Shown one piece after another: positions 24,810-33,769 of a stretch of DNA of 64,000 bases. The notes beneath the pieces were generated by a model. It saw only the letters and a program-made list of their open reading frames with translations. It had not been told where the DNA came from and did no database searches. A program made the translations under genes and the position numbers. The stretch lies in contig NZ_CP036170.1 of NCBI RefSeq assembly GCF_004295125.1, forward strand, positions 2,358,501 to 2,422,500, given 5' to 3'. Position 1 is the first letter of the stretch; each line of letters begins with the position of its first letter. The stretch comes from [Clostridium] scindens ATCC 35704. GTDB lineage: Bacteria > Bacillota > Clostridia > Lachnospirales > Lachnospiraceae.

Positions 24810-25577
24810 ATGGAGACACGCGAGATACTGGAAAGGTTAAAGAAGGGGGAACTGAGCCTTGAGGAAGCAGAAGGCGCCTTGAGACGCCAGCCTTTTGAGG
24901 ATCTGGGGTATGCCAAGCTAGATACCCACAGGAAGATACGCTCCGGTTTCCCGGAAGTCGTATTTTGTGCCGGAAAAGCAGATGCGCATCTCCTTGCGAT
25001 CTTTGGCAGGCTGTATGAGGAAGAAGGGGAAGTCCTTGGCACCAGGGCATCCAGGGAACAATATGAACTGATAAGGAGCAAATACGCACAGGTGCAGTAT
25101 GATGAGACGTCAGGAATACTGAAGATAGAACATGAGGGAAAGGAAAGAGCAGGCCGCATCTCCGTCTGTACGGCAGGCACGGCAGATATTCCGGTAGCGG
25201 AGGAAGCGGCCCAGGTGGCCGAATATTTTGGCGCCTGCGTAGAGCGCGTTTACGATGTGGGAGTAAGCGGGCTGCACAGGCTGCTCGCCAGGCTGGAGAC
25301 CATACAGCGGGCCAATTGCGTGATCGCGGTGGCCGGCATGGAAGGCGCTCTTGCCAGCGTTATCGGAGGCCTGGTGGATAAGCCGGTTATTGCCGTCCCG
25401 ACTTCGGTTGGCTATGGCGCCAGCATGCATGGACTGTCGGCCCTTCTGACCATGATTAATTCCTGCGCCAATGGCATCTCGGTGGTGAATATTGACAATG
25501 GATACGGGGCGGGCTATATTGCGGCCCAGATAAACAGGCTGGGATTAAGAGGAAGGCAGGAAGAGGAAAGGGAATGA
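24810..25577 (+). CDS. larB: LarB, nickel-pincer cofactor biosynthesis carboxylase
   Basis: The 255-residue protein has the LarB N-terminal helical part (EILERLKKGELSLEEAEGAL) and a PurE-like C-terminal domain from about residue 110 (VCTAGTADIPVAEEAAQVAE; GMEGALASVIGGLVDKPVIAVPTSVGYG). LarB carboxylates and hydrolyses nicotinic acid adenine dinucleotide, the first step towards the nickel-pincer nucleotide of lactate racemase-type enzymes. Its stop overlaps the larE start (ATGA). The middle step enzyme LarC is not encoded next to it. Confidence 0.9.
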   Translation: METREILERLKKGELSLEEAEGALRRQPFEDLGYAKLDTHRKIRSGFPEVVFCAGKADAHLLAIFGRLYEEEGEVLGTRASREQYELIRSKYAQVQYDETSGILKIEHEGKERAGRISVCTAGTADIPVAEEAAQVAEYFGACVERVYDVGVSGLHRLLARLETIQRANCVIAVAGMEGALASVIGGLVDKPVIAVPTSVGYGASMHGLSALLTMINSCANGISVVNIDNGYGAGYIAAQINRLGLRGRQEEERE

Positions 25578-26410
25578 AAAGGAACGAAGAGAAGATGCAG
25601 TGCCTGAGAAGACAGATGGAAGGCTATGCCAAGAAGGACGTGATCGTTGCATTTTCCGGCGGAGTGGACAGCAGCCTGCTGCTGAAACTTGCCTGCGAAG
25701 CGGCGTTAAAAAGTAATCGGAAGGTGTATGCAGTCTTCCTTCATACGGCGATGCACCCGTCTGGTGACGCGCAAAGCGCCAAAAGGGTTGCCGAAGAGAT
25801 TGGGGCTGATTTCAGGATACTTAAGATTGATGAACTGGAAACCGCGCAGATTGCGGACAATCCGACAGACCGGTGCTATCGCTGCAAAAGGCATTTGTTT
25901 GAGCAGATCCAGGGCGAGGCCGCTAAGCTGCAGGCAGGATGGATAATGGAAGGGACCAATGCGGATGACCTTAAGGCCTATCGCCCGGGTATCCGCGCGA
26001 TAAGAGAACTGGGAATCATCAGTCCTTTGGCGGACGCCTGCATTACCAAAGAAGAGGTCAGGCTGCTTGCGAAAGAATATGGGATCTCCGTAGCGAAGAA
26101 GCCTTCGACGCCTTGCCTGGCCACCAGATTCCCTTATGGAACCAGGCTGACTTATGCGGATATGCGTAAGGTGGAAGACGCAGAGTCTTATCTTAAGGAA
26201 CTTGGGATTTACAATGTACGGGTCAGAGTTCATGGCGATATTGCCAGAATCGAGGTGGACTGCCAGGCTATGGACGTGGTCATGGAATACAAAAAGGAGA
26301 TTGCAGAATATCTCAAGAGCCTGGGCTATGTCTATATTGCGCTTGATCTGGAAGGATTCCGGTCTGGGAGCATGGATCAGAATATAGAGGCTCATGATAG
26401 GGAGGATTAA
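25574..26410 (+). CDS. larE: LarE, sulfur transferase for the nickel-pincer cofactor
   Basis: The 278-residue PP-loop ATPase has VIVAFSGGVDSSLLLKLACE near residue 25, binding ATP for substrate adenylation. KKPSTPCLATRFPYGTRLT near residue 178 matches the region of the sacrificial cysteine in LarE; CYRCKRHLF near 98 is another family motif. It thiolates the LarB product. It is coupled to larB by a 4-base overlap. A larA-type racemase and larC were not found in the window, so the cofactor's user is elsewhere. Confidence 0.9.
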   Translation: MKRNEEKMQCLRRQMEGYAKKDVIVAFSGGVDSSLLLKLACEAALKSNRKVYAVFLHTAMHPSGDAQSAKRVAEEIGADFRILKIDELETAQIADNPTDRCYRCKRHLFEQIQGEAAKLQAGWIMEGTNADDLKAYRPGIRAIRELGIISPLADACITKEEVRLLAKEYGISVAKKPSTPCLATRFPYGTRLTYADMRKVEDAESYLKELGIYNVRVRVHGDIARIEVDCQAMDVVMEYKKEIAEYLKSLGYVYIALDLEGFRSGSMDQNIEAHDRED

Positions 26411-26557
26411 GATACTAATATGATTATTATAGCCGGAAAATGTGAAGCAGATATGTCAGAAGACGGAAATGTTTCTAAAGAATCTTAAAAAAACGGAAGA
26501 AATTATTGGAAAAATATATCCTGCATGTACCGAAAGAGATGTACTGGCAGGATATAA

Positions 26558-26643
26558 CGCAGCAGGAGGGATTTGAACCCCCGGAGCCTTTCGGCTCTTC
26601 TGCTTTCGAGGCAGACGCCTTCAGCCAACTCGACCACTGCTGC
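26558..26643 (-). tRNA. tRNA-Ser(CGA)
   Basis: The reverse strand folds as a class II tRNA: a 7-bp acceptor stem (GCAGCAG/CTGCTGC), D arm with GGTCGAGTTGGC, anticodon loop CTCGAAA with anticodon CGA in stem CTGC/GCAG, a long variable arm (AGCCGAAAGGCT) and a T arm with GGTTCAAATCC. The long variable arm and the CGA anticodon (reads UCG) give serine. No CCA is encoded directly. Confidence 0.93.
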
Positions 26644-26976
26644 ATAGTGTATGGCTTCGGATGGAAGCCACGTACTGATTATAGCATAAGAGATTCGTCT
26701 GAGGGAATACCTAATGTAAAAATTATTCATTTTTTTGCACAGAGAGAGAGCCGGCACTTATGCGCCGGCCCGAAAGGGGGATGAAAAAATCTATGTAAAT
26801 TTTACGTATTGTTAGGCGAAGTCCGGTAATCATACAGACACCTCAGTACGACTACCGTCTTCTTTAATTGATAAGTTTATTATAAGGAATAAATGTGACG
26901 TAAGTATGTCAACAGTCAGAAAAATTTCTAAAGATTCTTAAGAAAATCATAAGCCAGGCAAAAGGCCTGTTAAGGT
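26644..26976. other. Gene-free region between tRNA-Ser and the pseudouridine synthase
   Basis: No gene is seen. It holds a short GC hairpin at about 26751-26770 (GCCGGC...GCCGGC) and, near 26955, AGGCAAAAGGCCT, which could help end the leftward operon. No convincing promoter or RNA motif was recognised. Confidence 0.5.
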
Positions 26977-27867
26977 TTATGGATCCAGCACCGATTGCAT
27001 GTCCTCGGGAAGCGGCGCGATGAATTCCATATCCTCCCCGGTAATTGGATGAGGGAATGAAAGCTTATGGGAATGAAGCGCCTGTCTCCCAATATATTCC
27101 ATGTCAGGATTATACAGATAATCTCCGATGAGAGGGTAGCCCAGATGTTTCATATGAATGCGTATTTGATGTGTGCGGCCAGTCTCCAGGCGAAGTGAGA
27201 CGAGGCTGTGTCCGTTCTTTTCATCTACGACGCAATAATGGGTGATGGCTGTCTCTCCCTGCTCCCAGTCTACGGTGCGCTCGATAATGGAGCCGGGCTT
27301 TCGTGATAAAGGAGCATGGATGGTTCCGGCAGAGGGCGTGATATGGCCTCTGCAGATTGCCAGGTATTCCCGGTGAAGCATCCTGTCGGCGGCCATGGAC
27401 GACAGAACATTGCCGCTTAGCATATGCTTGGAGACAACGGTGAGTCCGGAAGTATCCCGATCCAGCCGGTTCGCGCACCGGAATACGAAAGCCTTCCCCT
27501 GTTCCTGATAATACCAGGCAAGGGCATTGGCAAGAGAATTCCTGTAATTATTCTGGGAGGGATGGATAGGCATTCCGGCAGGCTTATTGATGACGATGAT
27601 GTCCTCATCCTCGTACACAATATCCAGAGACAGGTTTACCGCAGGAATATTTTTGGAGGATTCATGTTCCTGTATGTGGATCACCAGTTCGTCACCAGAT
27701 GTAAGACGGCGGTTCAGATGAAGCCACTGGCCGTTTACAAGCACGCTTTCTTTCATTTTCTTTAACTGGGTGAGATTCTGAAGCGAGTATCCTCTGCGCA
27801 GGAGAAACTGCTCAATCCGAAGCCCTCCCTCGGAAGGGCCAATCTGATAAGTTAATATTCTGTCCAT
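26977..27867 (-). CDS. RluA-family pseudouridine synthase
   Basis: The 296-residue protein has an N-terminal S4-like RNA-binding stretch (LRIEQFLLRRGYSLQNLTQL) and a catalytic domain with the RluA motif CANRLDRDTSGLTVV near residue 130 (catalytic Asp), VINKPAGMPIHPS before it, and GRTHQIRIHMKHLGYPLIGD near 235. It converts uridines to pseudouridine in rRNA or tRNA; the exact site cannot be told. The start at 27867 follows GGGGGACGG; the longer frame overlaps the upstream gap. It is the last gene of a four-gene leftward operon. Confidence 0.9.
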   Translation of the reverse strand: MDRILTYQIGPSEGGLRIEQFLLRRGYSLQNLTQLKKMKESVLVNGQWLHLNRRLTSGDELVIHIQEHESSKNIPAVNLSLDIVYEDEDIIVINKPAGMPIHPSQNNYRNSLANALAWYYQEQGKAFVFRCANRLDRDTSGLTVVSKHMLSGNVLSSMAADRMLHREYLAICRGHITPSAGTIHAPLSRKPGSIIERTVDWEQGETAITHYCVVDEKNGHSLVSLRLETGRTHQIRIHMKHLGYPLIGDYLYNPDMEYIGRQALHSHKLSFPHPITGEDMEFIAPLPEDMQSVLDP

Positions 27868-27897
27868 ATTCCGTCCCCCATATTTCGCAGACATCCG

Positions 27898-28494
27898 TTA
27901 GGCATATCTGCGTATTCTTAGTGGTATATCCAGCGAGGCGGCCAATTTCTTGCATGCCTCGATTTCCTCCTTGGGCAGCACATCTACAATCGTAAGTTTC
28001 ACCGAAGGAATTTGTCCTTTGCATTCCGTTGCGAATTGAAGGAGTCCTTCAAACGCGTTGTCAAGCTGTGGGCGGGAAACTTCATTATACTGCTCGCTGG
28101 TAGGCGCATTCAGGCTGATGGATACGGAATCTACCGCTTGTGCAAGAAGGGGAATGACATCTTTTCCATAGTATAGGTTTGCCAGCCCGTTGGTGTTCAC
28201 CCGGATGGACAGTCCATATTTCTCTTTTGCATATTTTGCCGAAGCGACCAGGTTATCGATCGCGCAAGTGGGCTCTCCATAGCCGCAGAAGACCAGTTCC
28301 TTATAGCCGGCAAAGTCAAAGGCGTCCATAGCTTCCTTGATCTGCTCAAGTGTGGGATCAGTCTTGTGCCAGAGAGTGTCTGCATCGCCTACGCCGTCTT
28401 CGTGGCTTCGGATGCAGAAGCGGCAGCGGCAGTTGCATTTGTTGGTAATATTAGCATATACCTGGTCTTTGTAAGTGTATAAAATATCAGCCAT
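27898..28494 (-). CDS. Radical SAM protein, TatD-associated type
   Basis: The 198-residue protein binds a 4Fe-4S cluster through CNCRCRFC (Cys20, 24, 27 in CX3CX2C; Cys22 is extra). FCGYGEPTC follows near residue 70 and IRVNTNGLANLYYG near 97, as in small radical SAM proteins often found beside TatD nucleases. It lacks any C-terminal extra-cluster domain, and full length for this group is about 200. The reaction is unknown. Here it sits between a vitamin transporter component and a pseudouridine synthase, with 24- and 30-base gaps. Confidence 0.8.
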   Translation of the reverse strand: MADILYTYKDQVYANITNKCNCRCRFCIRSHEDGVGDADTLWHKTDPTLEQIKEAMDAFDFAGYKELVFCGYGEPTCAIDNLVASAKYAKEKYGLSIRVNTNGLANLYYGKDVIPLLAQAVDSVSISLNAPTSEQYNEVSRPQLDNAFEGLLQFATECKGQIPSVKLTIVDVLPKEEIEACKKLAASLDIPLRIRRYA

Positions 28495-28518
28495 CGTATA
28501 TCCTTCCCTTCTGTAATC

Positions 28519-29049
28519 TTAGTGATTGCTGAATAAAAACTGCTGTGTCTTGGCTTTTATATGGATTCGGTCAAGCGCTGCCGCGGTAAGAAGAAAGATA
28601 ACCGCGCTTCCGCCGGACTGTATGGCGCTTCCTGCAAGAGAAGCCAGCGGCGCTGCAAAAGAGCCGAAGAGGATGCCCTCCGCCAGATAGTAGCCTGTTG
28701 CGGACAGGAAAAGGGCAGGGAGCGGAGCGATTATATTGCGCATCTCCAGCATCTTTGTGCTATGGCTGGTAAATGGAAGCGTGATAAGCATCTTGATCAA
28801 TATGGTCGCGGGCGCCCACATTGGCGCGGTCATGAGATCTGCAAGCCCGCCCCCGATCGCCGCTGCGGCCAAGGCATACGGACGGGGCAGGAGGACGGCG
28901 GCGATATAGATCAGAGCATCTCCAAAGTGGATATATCCTCCGTTCGCTCCATAGGGTATGTGGAAAATATATGCGGTCATCAAGGCGATCATTGCTGCGA
29001 ATAGGCCGGTGACGGTGATGAGGGCAGCGGGCCTGTTGGTAGTTTTCAT
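28519..29049 (-). CDS. ECF transporter S component, probably for a vitamin B6 form
   Basis: The 176-residue membrane protein has about six helices and the S-component look (LITVTGLFAAMIALMTAYI, GYIHFGDALIYIAAVLLPRP, AIGGGLADLM). S components bind a vitamin and dock on a shared energising module encoded elsewhere. The gene starts 6 bases after the pyridoxamine kinase stop, so a B6 vitamer is the best substrate guess; the family name I recall (TIGR04002-like) does not settle it. Confidence 0.8.
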   Translation of the reverse strand: MKTTNRPAALITVTGLFAAMIALMTAYIFHIPYGANGGYIHFGDALIYIAAVLLPRPYALAAAAIGGGLADLMTAPMWAPATILIKMLITLPFTSHSTKMLEMRNIIAPLPALFLSATGYYLAEGILFGSFAAPLASLAGSAIQSGGSAVIFLLTAAALDRIHIKAKTQQFLFSNH

Positions 29050-29055
29050 AATTCA

Positions 29056-29940
29056 TCATCCTTCCTTATGATTAAAAAAATTGTTACATTCCGGAATTAG
29101 GCAAGACAGGTATTTCTCGTAGTTTACGCCATCATTGCGGGGGATTCCATCTGCTACGGTATCCTTGATGGCCAGTTCCAGAAACTGTCCGGCAGTTTGC
29201 ATAATGTCTGGGAGAGGAATGCTTCTGGCCATCCCCGCGCTGATACAGGAGGCGAATAAATCCCCAGTGCCCGAGTAGCTTCCGCCAACATAAGGCAGAG
29301 AGCAGAAAAAAGAATCCTTATGATTCATATATAGGTTGCCTACCTGCTGCGTCCCGTCAGCATCCGTGAAATTGATTCCGGTGACGACGATGTCACGGGG
29401 GCCGTCTTGGCAGAACGACTGGCCCAATGCGCGGATGGCGGACAGCTGCTGGTCTATCTGTGTAAAGTTGGCGATCTTGTTATAATCCGCTTCCGCCAGA
29501 AGACAGAATTCCGTAAGATTAGGGGTAATGATATCTGCCCTCATAGCAAGCCTTCTCATCTGTGCCAGGAGGGACGGAGTAAAGATAGAATAGGTACGTC
29601 CATTATCCCCCATTACTGGATCTACCAGCAGAAATGTATCCGGGCTGTCGAAGGTGTCTATGAAGTTGAAAATCTGCCGGATCTGCGCTTCTCCGGCTAC
29701 AAAGCCGGTGTATATGCCGTCGAAATGCTGCCCCATCTTCTTCCATTCGGCGCGGTAATGCTCCATCTTGTCTGTGTAGTCATCACAGTAGTAGCTGGGA
29801 TAGCCGGTCTGTGCAGTCAGGATTGCGGTTGGAAGCGGGCAAGCCTGGACGCCCATGGCAGAATGGACGGAGATGGCCGCAGTGAGAGAGCAGCGGCCGA
29901 ATCCGGACAAATCATTGATTACAGCGATCTTTTTCGTCAA
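29056..29940 (-). CDS. Pyridoxamine/pyridoxal kinase
   Basis: The 294-residue ribokinase-fold enzyme phosphorylates B6 vitamers with ATP. Marks are NDLSGFGRCSLTAAISV at the N-terminus, FTPSLLAQ, LLVDPVMGDNG near residue 112, IITPNLTEFCLL near 140, and the catalytic GSYSGTGDLFAS near 225. It is first in a leftward operon with an ECF S component, so uptake and trapping of B6 by phosphorylation would be coupled. Confidence 0.9.
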   Translation of the reverse strand: MTKKIAVINDLSGFGRCSLTAAISVHSAMGVQACPLPTAILTAQTGYPSYYCDDYTDKMEHYRAEWKKMGQHFDGIYTGFVAGEAQIRQIFNFIDTFDSPDTFLLVDPVMGDNGRTYSIFTPSLLAQMRRLAMRADIITPNLTEFCLLAEADYNKIANFTQIDQQLSAIRALGQSFCQDGPRDIVVTGINFTDADGTQQVGNLYMNHKDSFFCSLPYVGGSYSGTGDLFASCISAGMARSIPLPDIMQTAGQFLELAIKDTVADGIPRNDGVNYEKYLSCLIPECNNFFNHKEG

Positions 29941-30071
29941 GTCGGTTCACATCCTTTAATGTATTATAGATTGCAATTGCTTTTCTGTAGACTATACTAT
30001 CACTAAAGTGGATGGCTTAAAAAGTCCAGATACAAAGAAAACAAACAGGCCAGTTTTTTGAAAAGTTTCTA

Positions 30072-30100
30072 TTTACTTTTAAAGCAATACATGATATAGT
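30072..30100 (+). promoter_or_regulatory. Promoter of the second cold-shock gene with long leader
   Basis: TTTACT (30072-30077), 17-base spacer and TATAGT (30095-30100). The start codon lies about 120 bases downstream, so the mRNA has the long 5' leader typical of cold-induced csp genes. Confidence 0.6.
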
Positions 30101-30227
30101 AATAAATGTAATCGGGTAATGTATGAATCGGACCTATGTTTGTAAGTCGTTTCCACATGATTTACGAATAAAGGACGTTTTTTTATTATCCAAAAAGCAC
30201 AAAATTAGAATATGGAGGTACCGCTTA

Positions 30228-30437
30228 ATGAACAATGGTACAGTAAAATGGTTTAACTCAGAAAAAGGATATGGATTTATTACAGGAGAAGACGGCAAAG
30301 ATGTATTTGTACATTTTTCAGCTATTATGTGCGATGGATTCAAGACTCTTGAAGAAGGTCAGGCAGTGACTTTTGATGTAGAGGCAGATCCAAAAGACAG
30401 CAGAAAGCTGAAAGCAGTTAACGTTTGTACTGTTTAG
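30228..30437 (+). CDS. CspA-family cold-shock protein, second copy
   Basis: The 69-residue cold-shock domain starts [18 protein letters not shown] (RNP1) and has [10 protein letters not shown] (RNP2). TATGGAGGT precedes the start with the same spacing as in the copy at 8710. It differs in the loop after RNP2 ([12 protein letters not shown]) and in a longer C-terminal strand ([14 protein letters not shown]). A terminator follows. The role is RNA chaperoning; whether both copies are cold-induced cannot be told. Confidence 0.93.
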   Translation: MNNGTVKWFNSEKGYGFITGEDGKDVFVHFSAIMCDGFKTLEEGQAVTFDVEADPKDSRKLKAVNVCTV

Positions 30438-30466
30438 TCGTTTATAATATACAGAACGATCTTTTT

Positions 30467-30494
30467 CAGGGCAGAGTTATCTGCCCTGTTTTTA
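30467..30494 (+). terminator. Rho-independent terminator after cspA copy 2
   Basis: CAGGGCAGA-GTTA-TCTGCCCTG forms a 9-bp stem followed by TTTTTATT. Confidence 0.85.
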
Positions 30495-30527
30495 TTAAGG
30501 CTTGTAAATGAGTAGGTTCGCAGAGAT

Positions 30528-30788
30528 ATGAATATAGAGGAAAAAGTAGTGATCGCTAAGTATGCGGCGGCCCTGATTGAAAAGGATGATTTTGTCTACC
30601 GGTGCAGGGTCTTTCTGCCGGGCGGCGAGTTAAAAGAAGTGACGGAGGCGATCGTAGGTGCTCAGGCAATAGATAGCCTGAAAAGATATAACTTTACGAA
30701 AGGCTTTTTCGGGGCTAACGGAGTACATAGGGAGCGCGGCCTGACGACGCCGGATATTACAGAAGCGCCGGACTTGAAAAAGGAATGA
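30528..30788 (+). pseudogene. Remnant of a DeoR-family fructose operon repressor (fruR)
   Basis: The 86 codons read as two joined pieces of a DeoR-type sensor domain: EEKVVIAKYAAALIEKDDFVY, then directly RVFLPGGELKEVTEAIVG and NFTKGFFGANGVHRERG, ending in TTPDITEAPDLKKE. In full-length relatives about 45 residues, including the LDAGTTT motif, lie between FVY and the next piece. The N-terminal HTH is absent: the region upstream is a terminator and csp gene. The C-terminal third is missing too. It sits where fruR belongs, before fruK-fruA, so the operon has lost its normal repressor. An expressed small protein cannot be excluded. Confidence 0.75.
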
Positions 30789-30856
30789 TCCTGACTACCA
30801 GGCTGCGGGATGCGCCCTACAAGGCATGCAAGAATATTTTGGAGGTTGGATAAAAC

Positions 30857-31777
30857 ATGATTTACACGGTAACATTTAACCCTTCCCTGGATTACGTCAT
30901 CCGGGCGGAAGAACTGGTGCCCGGCAGGCTTAACAGGACCACCCATGAATGCATCTACCCGGGAGGAAAGGGGAACAATGTATCAGTGATACTGTCAAAT
31001 CTGGGGCTAAAGAGCAAGGCCCTTGGGTTTGTAGCCGGATTTACCGGCGAGTCCCTTGAGAAGATGCTCAATGATTATGGGTGCTACACTGATTTTATCA
31101 AATTAAAAGAGGGATTTACGCGGATCAATGTAAAAGTCAATGCAAAGGAAGAGACGGAGATCAATGGACAAGGCCCGGTGATTACCAATGAGGCGATTGA
31201 TCTCTTGTATGAGAAGCTGGATCAGTTGGAGGAAGGGGATGTGCTGGTGCTTGCGGGAAGCATTCCCAATACGCTGCCCTCGGATATGTATGAGCGGATC
31301 ATGGCAAGGCTTGAAGGCAGGGATATCCGGGTGGCGGTAGATGCCACGAAGGATCTGCTGCTAAATGTGTTAAAATACCATCCCTTCCTGATAAAGCCCA
31401 ACAATCATGAACTGGGCGAGATGTTTGGAACCACCTTAAAAACGCAAGAAGAGATCATCGAATACGCGGGAAGACTAAAGGAGATGGGAGCCAGGAATGT
31501 ACTGGTGTCAATGGCTGGAGATGGAGCGATTCTCCTGGCGGAGGACGGAAGCATCCATAGCGGGAAGCCTCCCAAGGGCAAGGTGCTCAATTCCGTAGGG
31601 GCAGGCGATTCTATGGTGGCGGGATTTTTAACCGGATACCTGAATACCGGAGATTATGAAAAGGCGTTCAGGCTGGGAGTCGCAACCGGAAGCGCAACGG
31701 CATTTCTTTATTGGCTGGCAGCCAAAGAGGATGTAGTGAGGCTGCTTAATGAGGATCCGAAGAAATTTGGATTATAG
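30857..31777 (+). CDS. fruK: 1-phosphofructokinase
   Basis: The 306-residue PfkB-family kinase turns fructose 1-phosphate into fructose 1,6-bisphosphate. Seen are MIYTVTFNPSLDYVI at the start, YPGGKGNNVSVILSNLG near residue 35, LVLAGSIPNTLP near 130, and LNSVGAGDSMVAGFLTGY near 250 with the catalytic Asp in GAGD. It follows the fruR remnant and is separated from fruA by 13 bases, so the two are one transcript. Confidence 0.93.
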   Translation: MIYTVTFNPSLDYVIRAEELVPGRLNRTTHECIYPGGKGNNVSVILSNLGLKSKALGFVAGFTGESLEKMLNDYGCYTDFIKLKEGFTRINVKVNAKEETEINGQGPVITNEAIDLLYEKLDQLEEGDVLVLAGSIPNTLPSDMYERIMARLEGRDIRVAVDATKDLLLNVLKYHPFLIKPNNHELGEMFGTTLKTQEEIIEYAGRLKEMGARNVLVSMAGDGAILLAEDGSIHSGKPPKGKVLNSVGAGDSMVAGFLTGYLNTGDYEKAFRLGVATGSATAFLYWLAAKEDVVRLLNEDPKKFGL

Positions 31778-31790
31778 GAGGGAAAAAGAG

Positions 31791-33722
31791 ATGAAAATCG
31801 TAGACTTGCTCAGGAAAGAGAGCATTAACCTGAATGGAGAGGTTCATTCAAAGAAAGAAACCATTGACCAGATGGTAGATCTTATGGCTGCCGGAGGCAA
31901 CATTGCGGACGTGGATGCATATAGAGAAGGCGTATATAAAAGAGAAGAAGAAGGCACCACGGGGATTGGGGAAGGAATCGCGATCCCACACGCCAAGACT
32001 GATGCCGTCAAGGCGCCGGGACTAGCGGCCATGGCGGTGAAGGAAGGCGTGGACTATGATTCTCTGGATGGAGAGCCGGTTCATTTGATCTTCCTGATTG
32101 CCGCGCCGAATACAGAAGACAATGTCCATCTGGAAGTATTGAGCAGGCTTTCCATGCTGCTGATGGATGACGGATTCCGTGAAAATCTTATGAGCGCCGG
32201 GACAAAGGAGGAATTCCTGGGCTATATCGACGCTGCTGAAAAAGAGAAGTTTCCGGAAGAATCCAAAGAGCAAAAGGAAAACGATAAAGAGGACAAAAAA
32301 GGCTATCGGATTCTGGCAGTCACCGCGTGCCCGACCGGTATTGCCCATACCTATATGGCGGCCGAAAGCCTGGAGAACAAGGCACAAGAGATGGGCTACA
32401 CGATCAAAGTGGAGACCAATGGATCAGGCGGGGATAAAAATGTGCTGACAGCCGATGAGATTGCCGGATGCGACTGCATAATCATCGCTGCGGATAAGGA
32501 TGTAAAAATGGCGAGATTCGATGGCAAGCCAGTCATTATTACGAAGGTCGCCAACGGAATCAGCAAGGCGGAAGAACTGATTACGGAAGCCATGAGCGGC
32601 AAGGCGCCAATCTACCACAGCAAAGGCACGGATGAGGCAAGCGTAAGCCAGGACGGGGAAGGCCTGGGAAGAAAGATCTACAAAAGCCTGATGAACGGCG
32701 TGTCCCATATGCTTCCATTCGTGATCGGCGGCGGCATCCTGATCGCCCTGTCCTTCCTGGTGGACAGCGCCAACGCGGGAGCCGCGGACTTTGGATCCGG
32801 GACGCCGCTTGCGTTGTTCTTCCATACGGTGGGCAATACTGCATTTGGCATGATGTTCCCAATCCTGGCCGGATATATCGCGATGGCAATCGCGGACAGG
32901 CCAGCGCTGATGCCAGGCATCGTGGGCGGATTACTTGCCAAGGCGGGAACATCCGTATCCCTGCCGGAAGACCAGTGGGTATCTTCCGGCTTCTTCGGAG
33001 CACTGATTGCAGGCTTCGTTGCAGGCTGCCTGATGGTGCTGATTAAGAAACTGTTAGATAAGCTGCCCAAATCCCTGGAAGGCACCAAGCCGGTACTGCT
33101 GTATCCTTTCCTTGGAATCCTGGCAATGGGCGCGATTATGATATTCCTTGTAAACCCTCCGGTAGGAGCCTTTAATACCTGGCTGAATGATATGCTGGCA
33201 GGCATGGGAGAATCCAGCAAGATTCTTCTGGGGGCCGTCTTAGGCGGGATGATGTCCATTGACTTCGGAGGACCATTCAACAAGGCGGCCTATGTGTTCG
33301 GGACGGCGGCCATTGCAAGCGGCCAGATTGACATCATGGCAGCAGTTATGATCGGAGGCATGACGCCGCCAATCGGCATTGCGCTGGCGACTACCTTCTT
33401 TAAAAAACGGTTCACCAAGAGTGAGAAACAGACCACGGTTACGAACTATATCATGGGTCTATCCTTTATTACGGAAGGGGCCATTCCTTTTGCGGCATCC
33501 GATCCGCTAAGAATCATTCCTCCATGCGTAGCAGGCTCTGCAGTGGCAGGGGCATTGTCCATGGCGTTTGGATGCGGGTCAAGAGCCCCTCACGGCGGGA
33601 TCTTTGTTATCGGGATCGTGGAGAATGCGCCGATGTTTCTTCTGGCGCTGGCAATCGGGGCCGGGGTGACCATGGCAGGCATCATACTTTTGAAAAAGCC
33701 GCTTCCTGTAGAAAAACAATAG
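31791..33722 (+). CDS. fruA: PTS fructose transporter IIABC
   Basis: The 643-residue fused enzyme II imports fructose as fructose 1-phosphate. IIA spans about 1-150 with phospho-His67 in GIAIPHAKTD. IIB spans about 170-275 with phospho-Cys180 in VTACPTGIAHTYMAAE. IIC has about eight to ten helices from 300 on (PFVIGGGILIALSFLV, MSIDFGGPFNKAAYVFG, ITEGAIPFAASDP). The Met at 31791 has TAGGAGGG upstream; the longer frame overlaps fruK. HPr and enzyme I follow in the same operon, giving a complete phosphorelay in one transcript. Confidence 0.94.
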   Translation: MKIVDLLRKESINLNGEVHSKKETIDQMVDLMAAGGNIADVDAYREGVYKREEEGTTGIGEGIAIPHAKTDAVKAPGLAAMAVKEGVDYDSLDGEPVHLIFLIAAPNTEDNVHLEVLSRLSMLLMDDGFRENLMSAGTKEEFLGYIDAAEKEKFPEESKEQKENDKEDKKGYRILAVTACPTGIAHTYMAAESLENKAQEMGYTIKVETNGSGGDKNVLTADEIAGCDCIIIAADKDVKMARFDGKPVIITKVANGISKAEELITEAMSGKAPIYHSKGTDEASVSQDGEGLGRKIYKSLMNGVSHMLPFVIGGGILIALSFLVDSANAGAADFGSGTPLALFFHTVGNTAFGMMFPILAGYIAMAIADRPALMPGIVGGLLAKAGTSVSLPEDQWVSSGFFGALIAGFVAGCLMVLIKKLLDKLPKSLEGTKPVLLYPFLGILAMGAIMIFLVNPPVGAFNTWLNDMLAGMGESSKILLGAVLGGMMSIDFGGPFNKAAYVFGTAAIASGQIDIMAAVMIGGMTPPIGIALATTFFKKRFTKSEKQTTVTNYIMGLSFITEGAIPFAASDPLRIIPPCVAGSAVAGALSMAFGCGSRAPHGGIFVIGIVENAPMFLLALAIGAGVTMAGIILLKKPLPVEKQ

Positions 33723-33769
33723 ACAGCGAAAATATAAATAATTATAATAAAGAAGAGGAGAACGAAACA

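Noticed and set aside
26751-26770. GC hairpin near tRNA-Ser as an integration site
   Set aside because: No direct copy of the tRNA end or integrase gene is nearby, so there is no sign of an element integrated at the tRNA.
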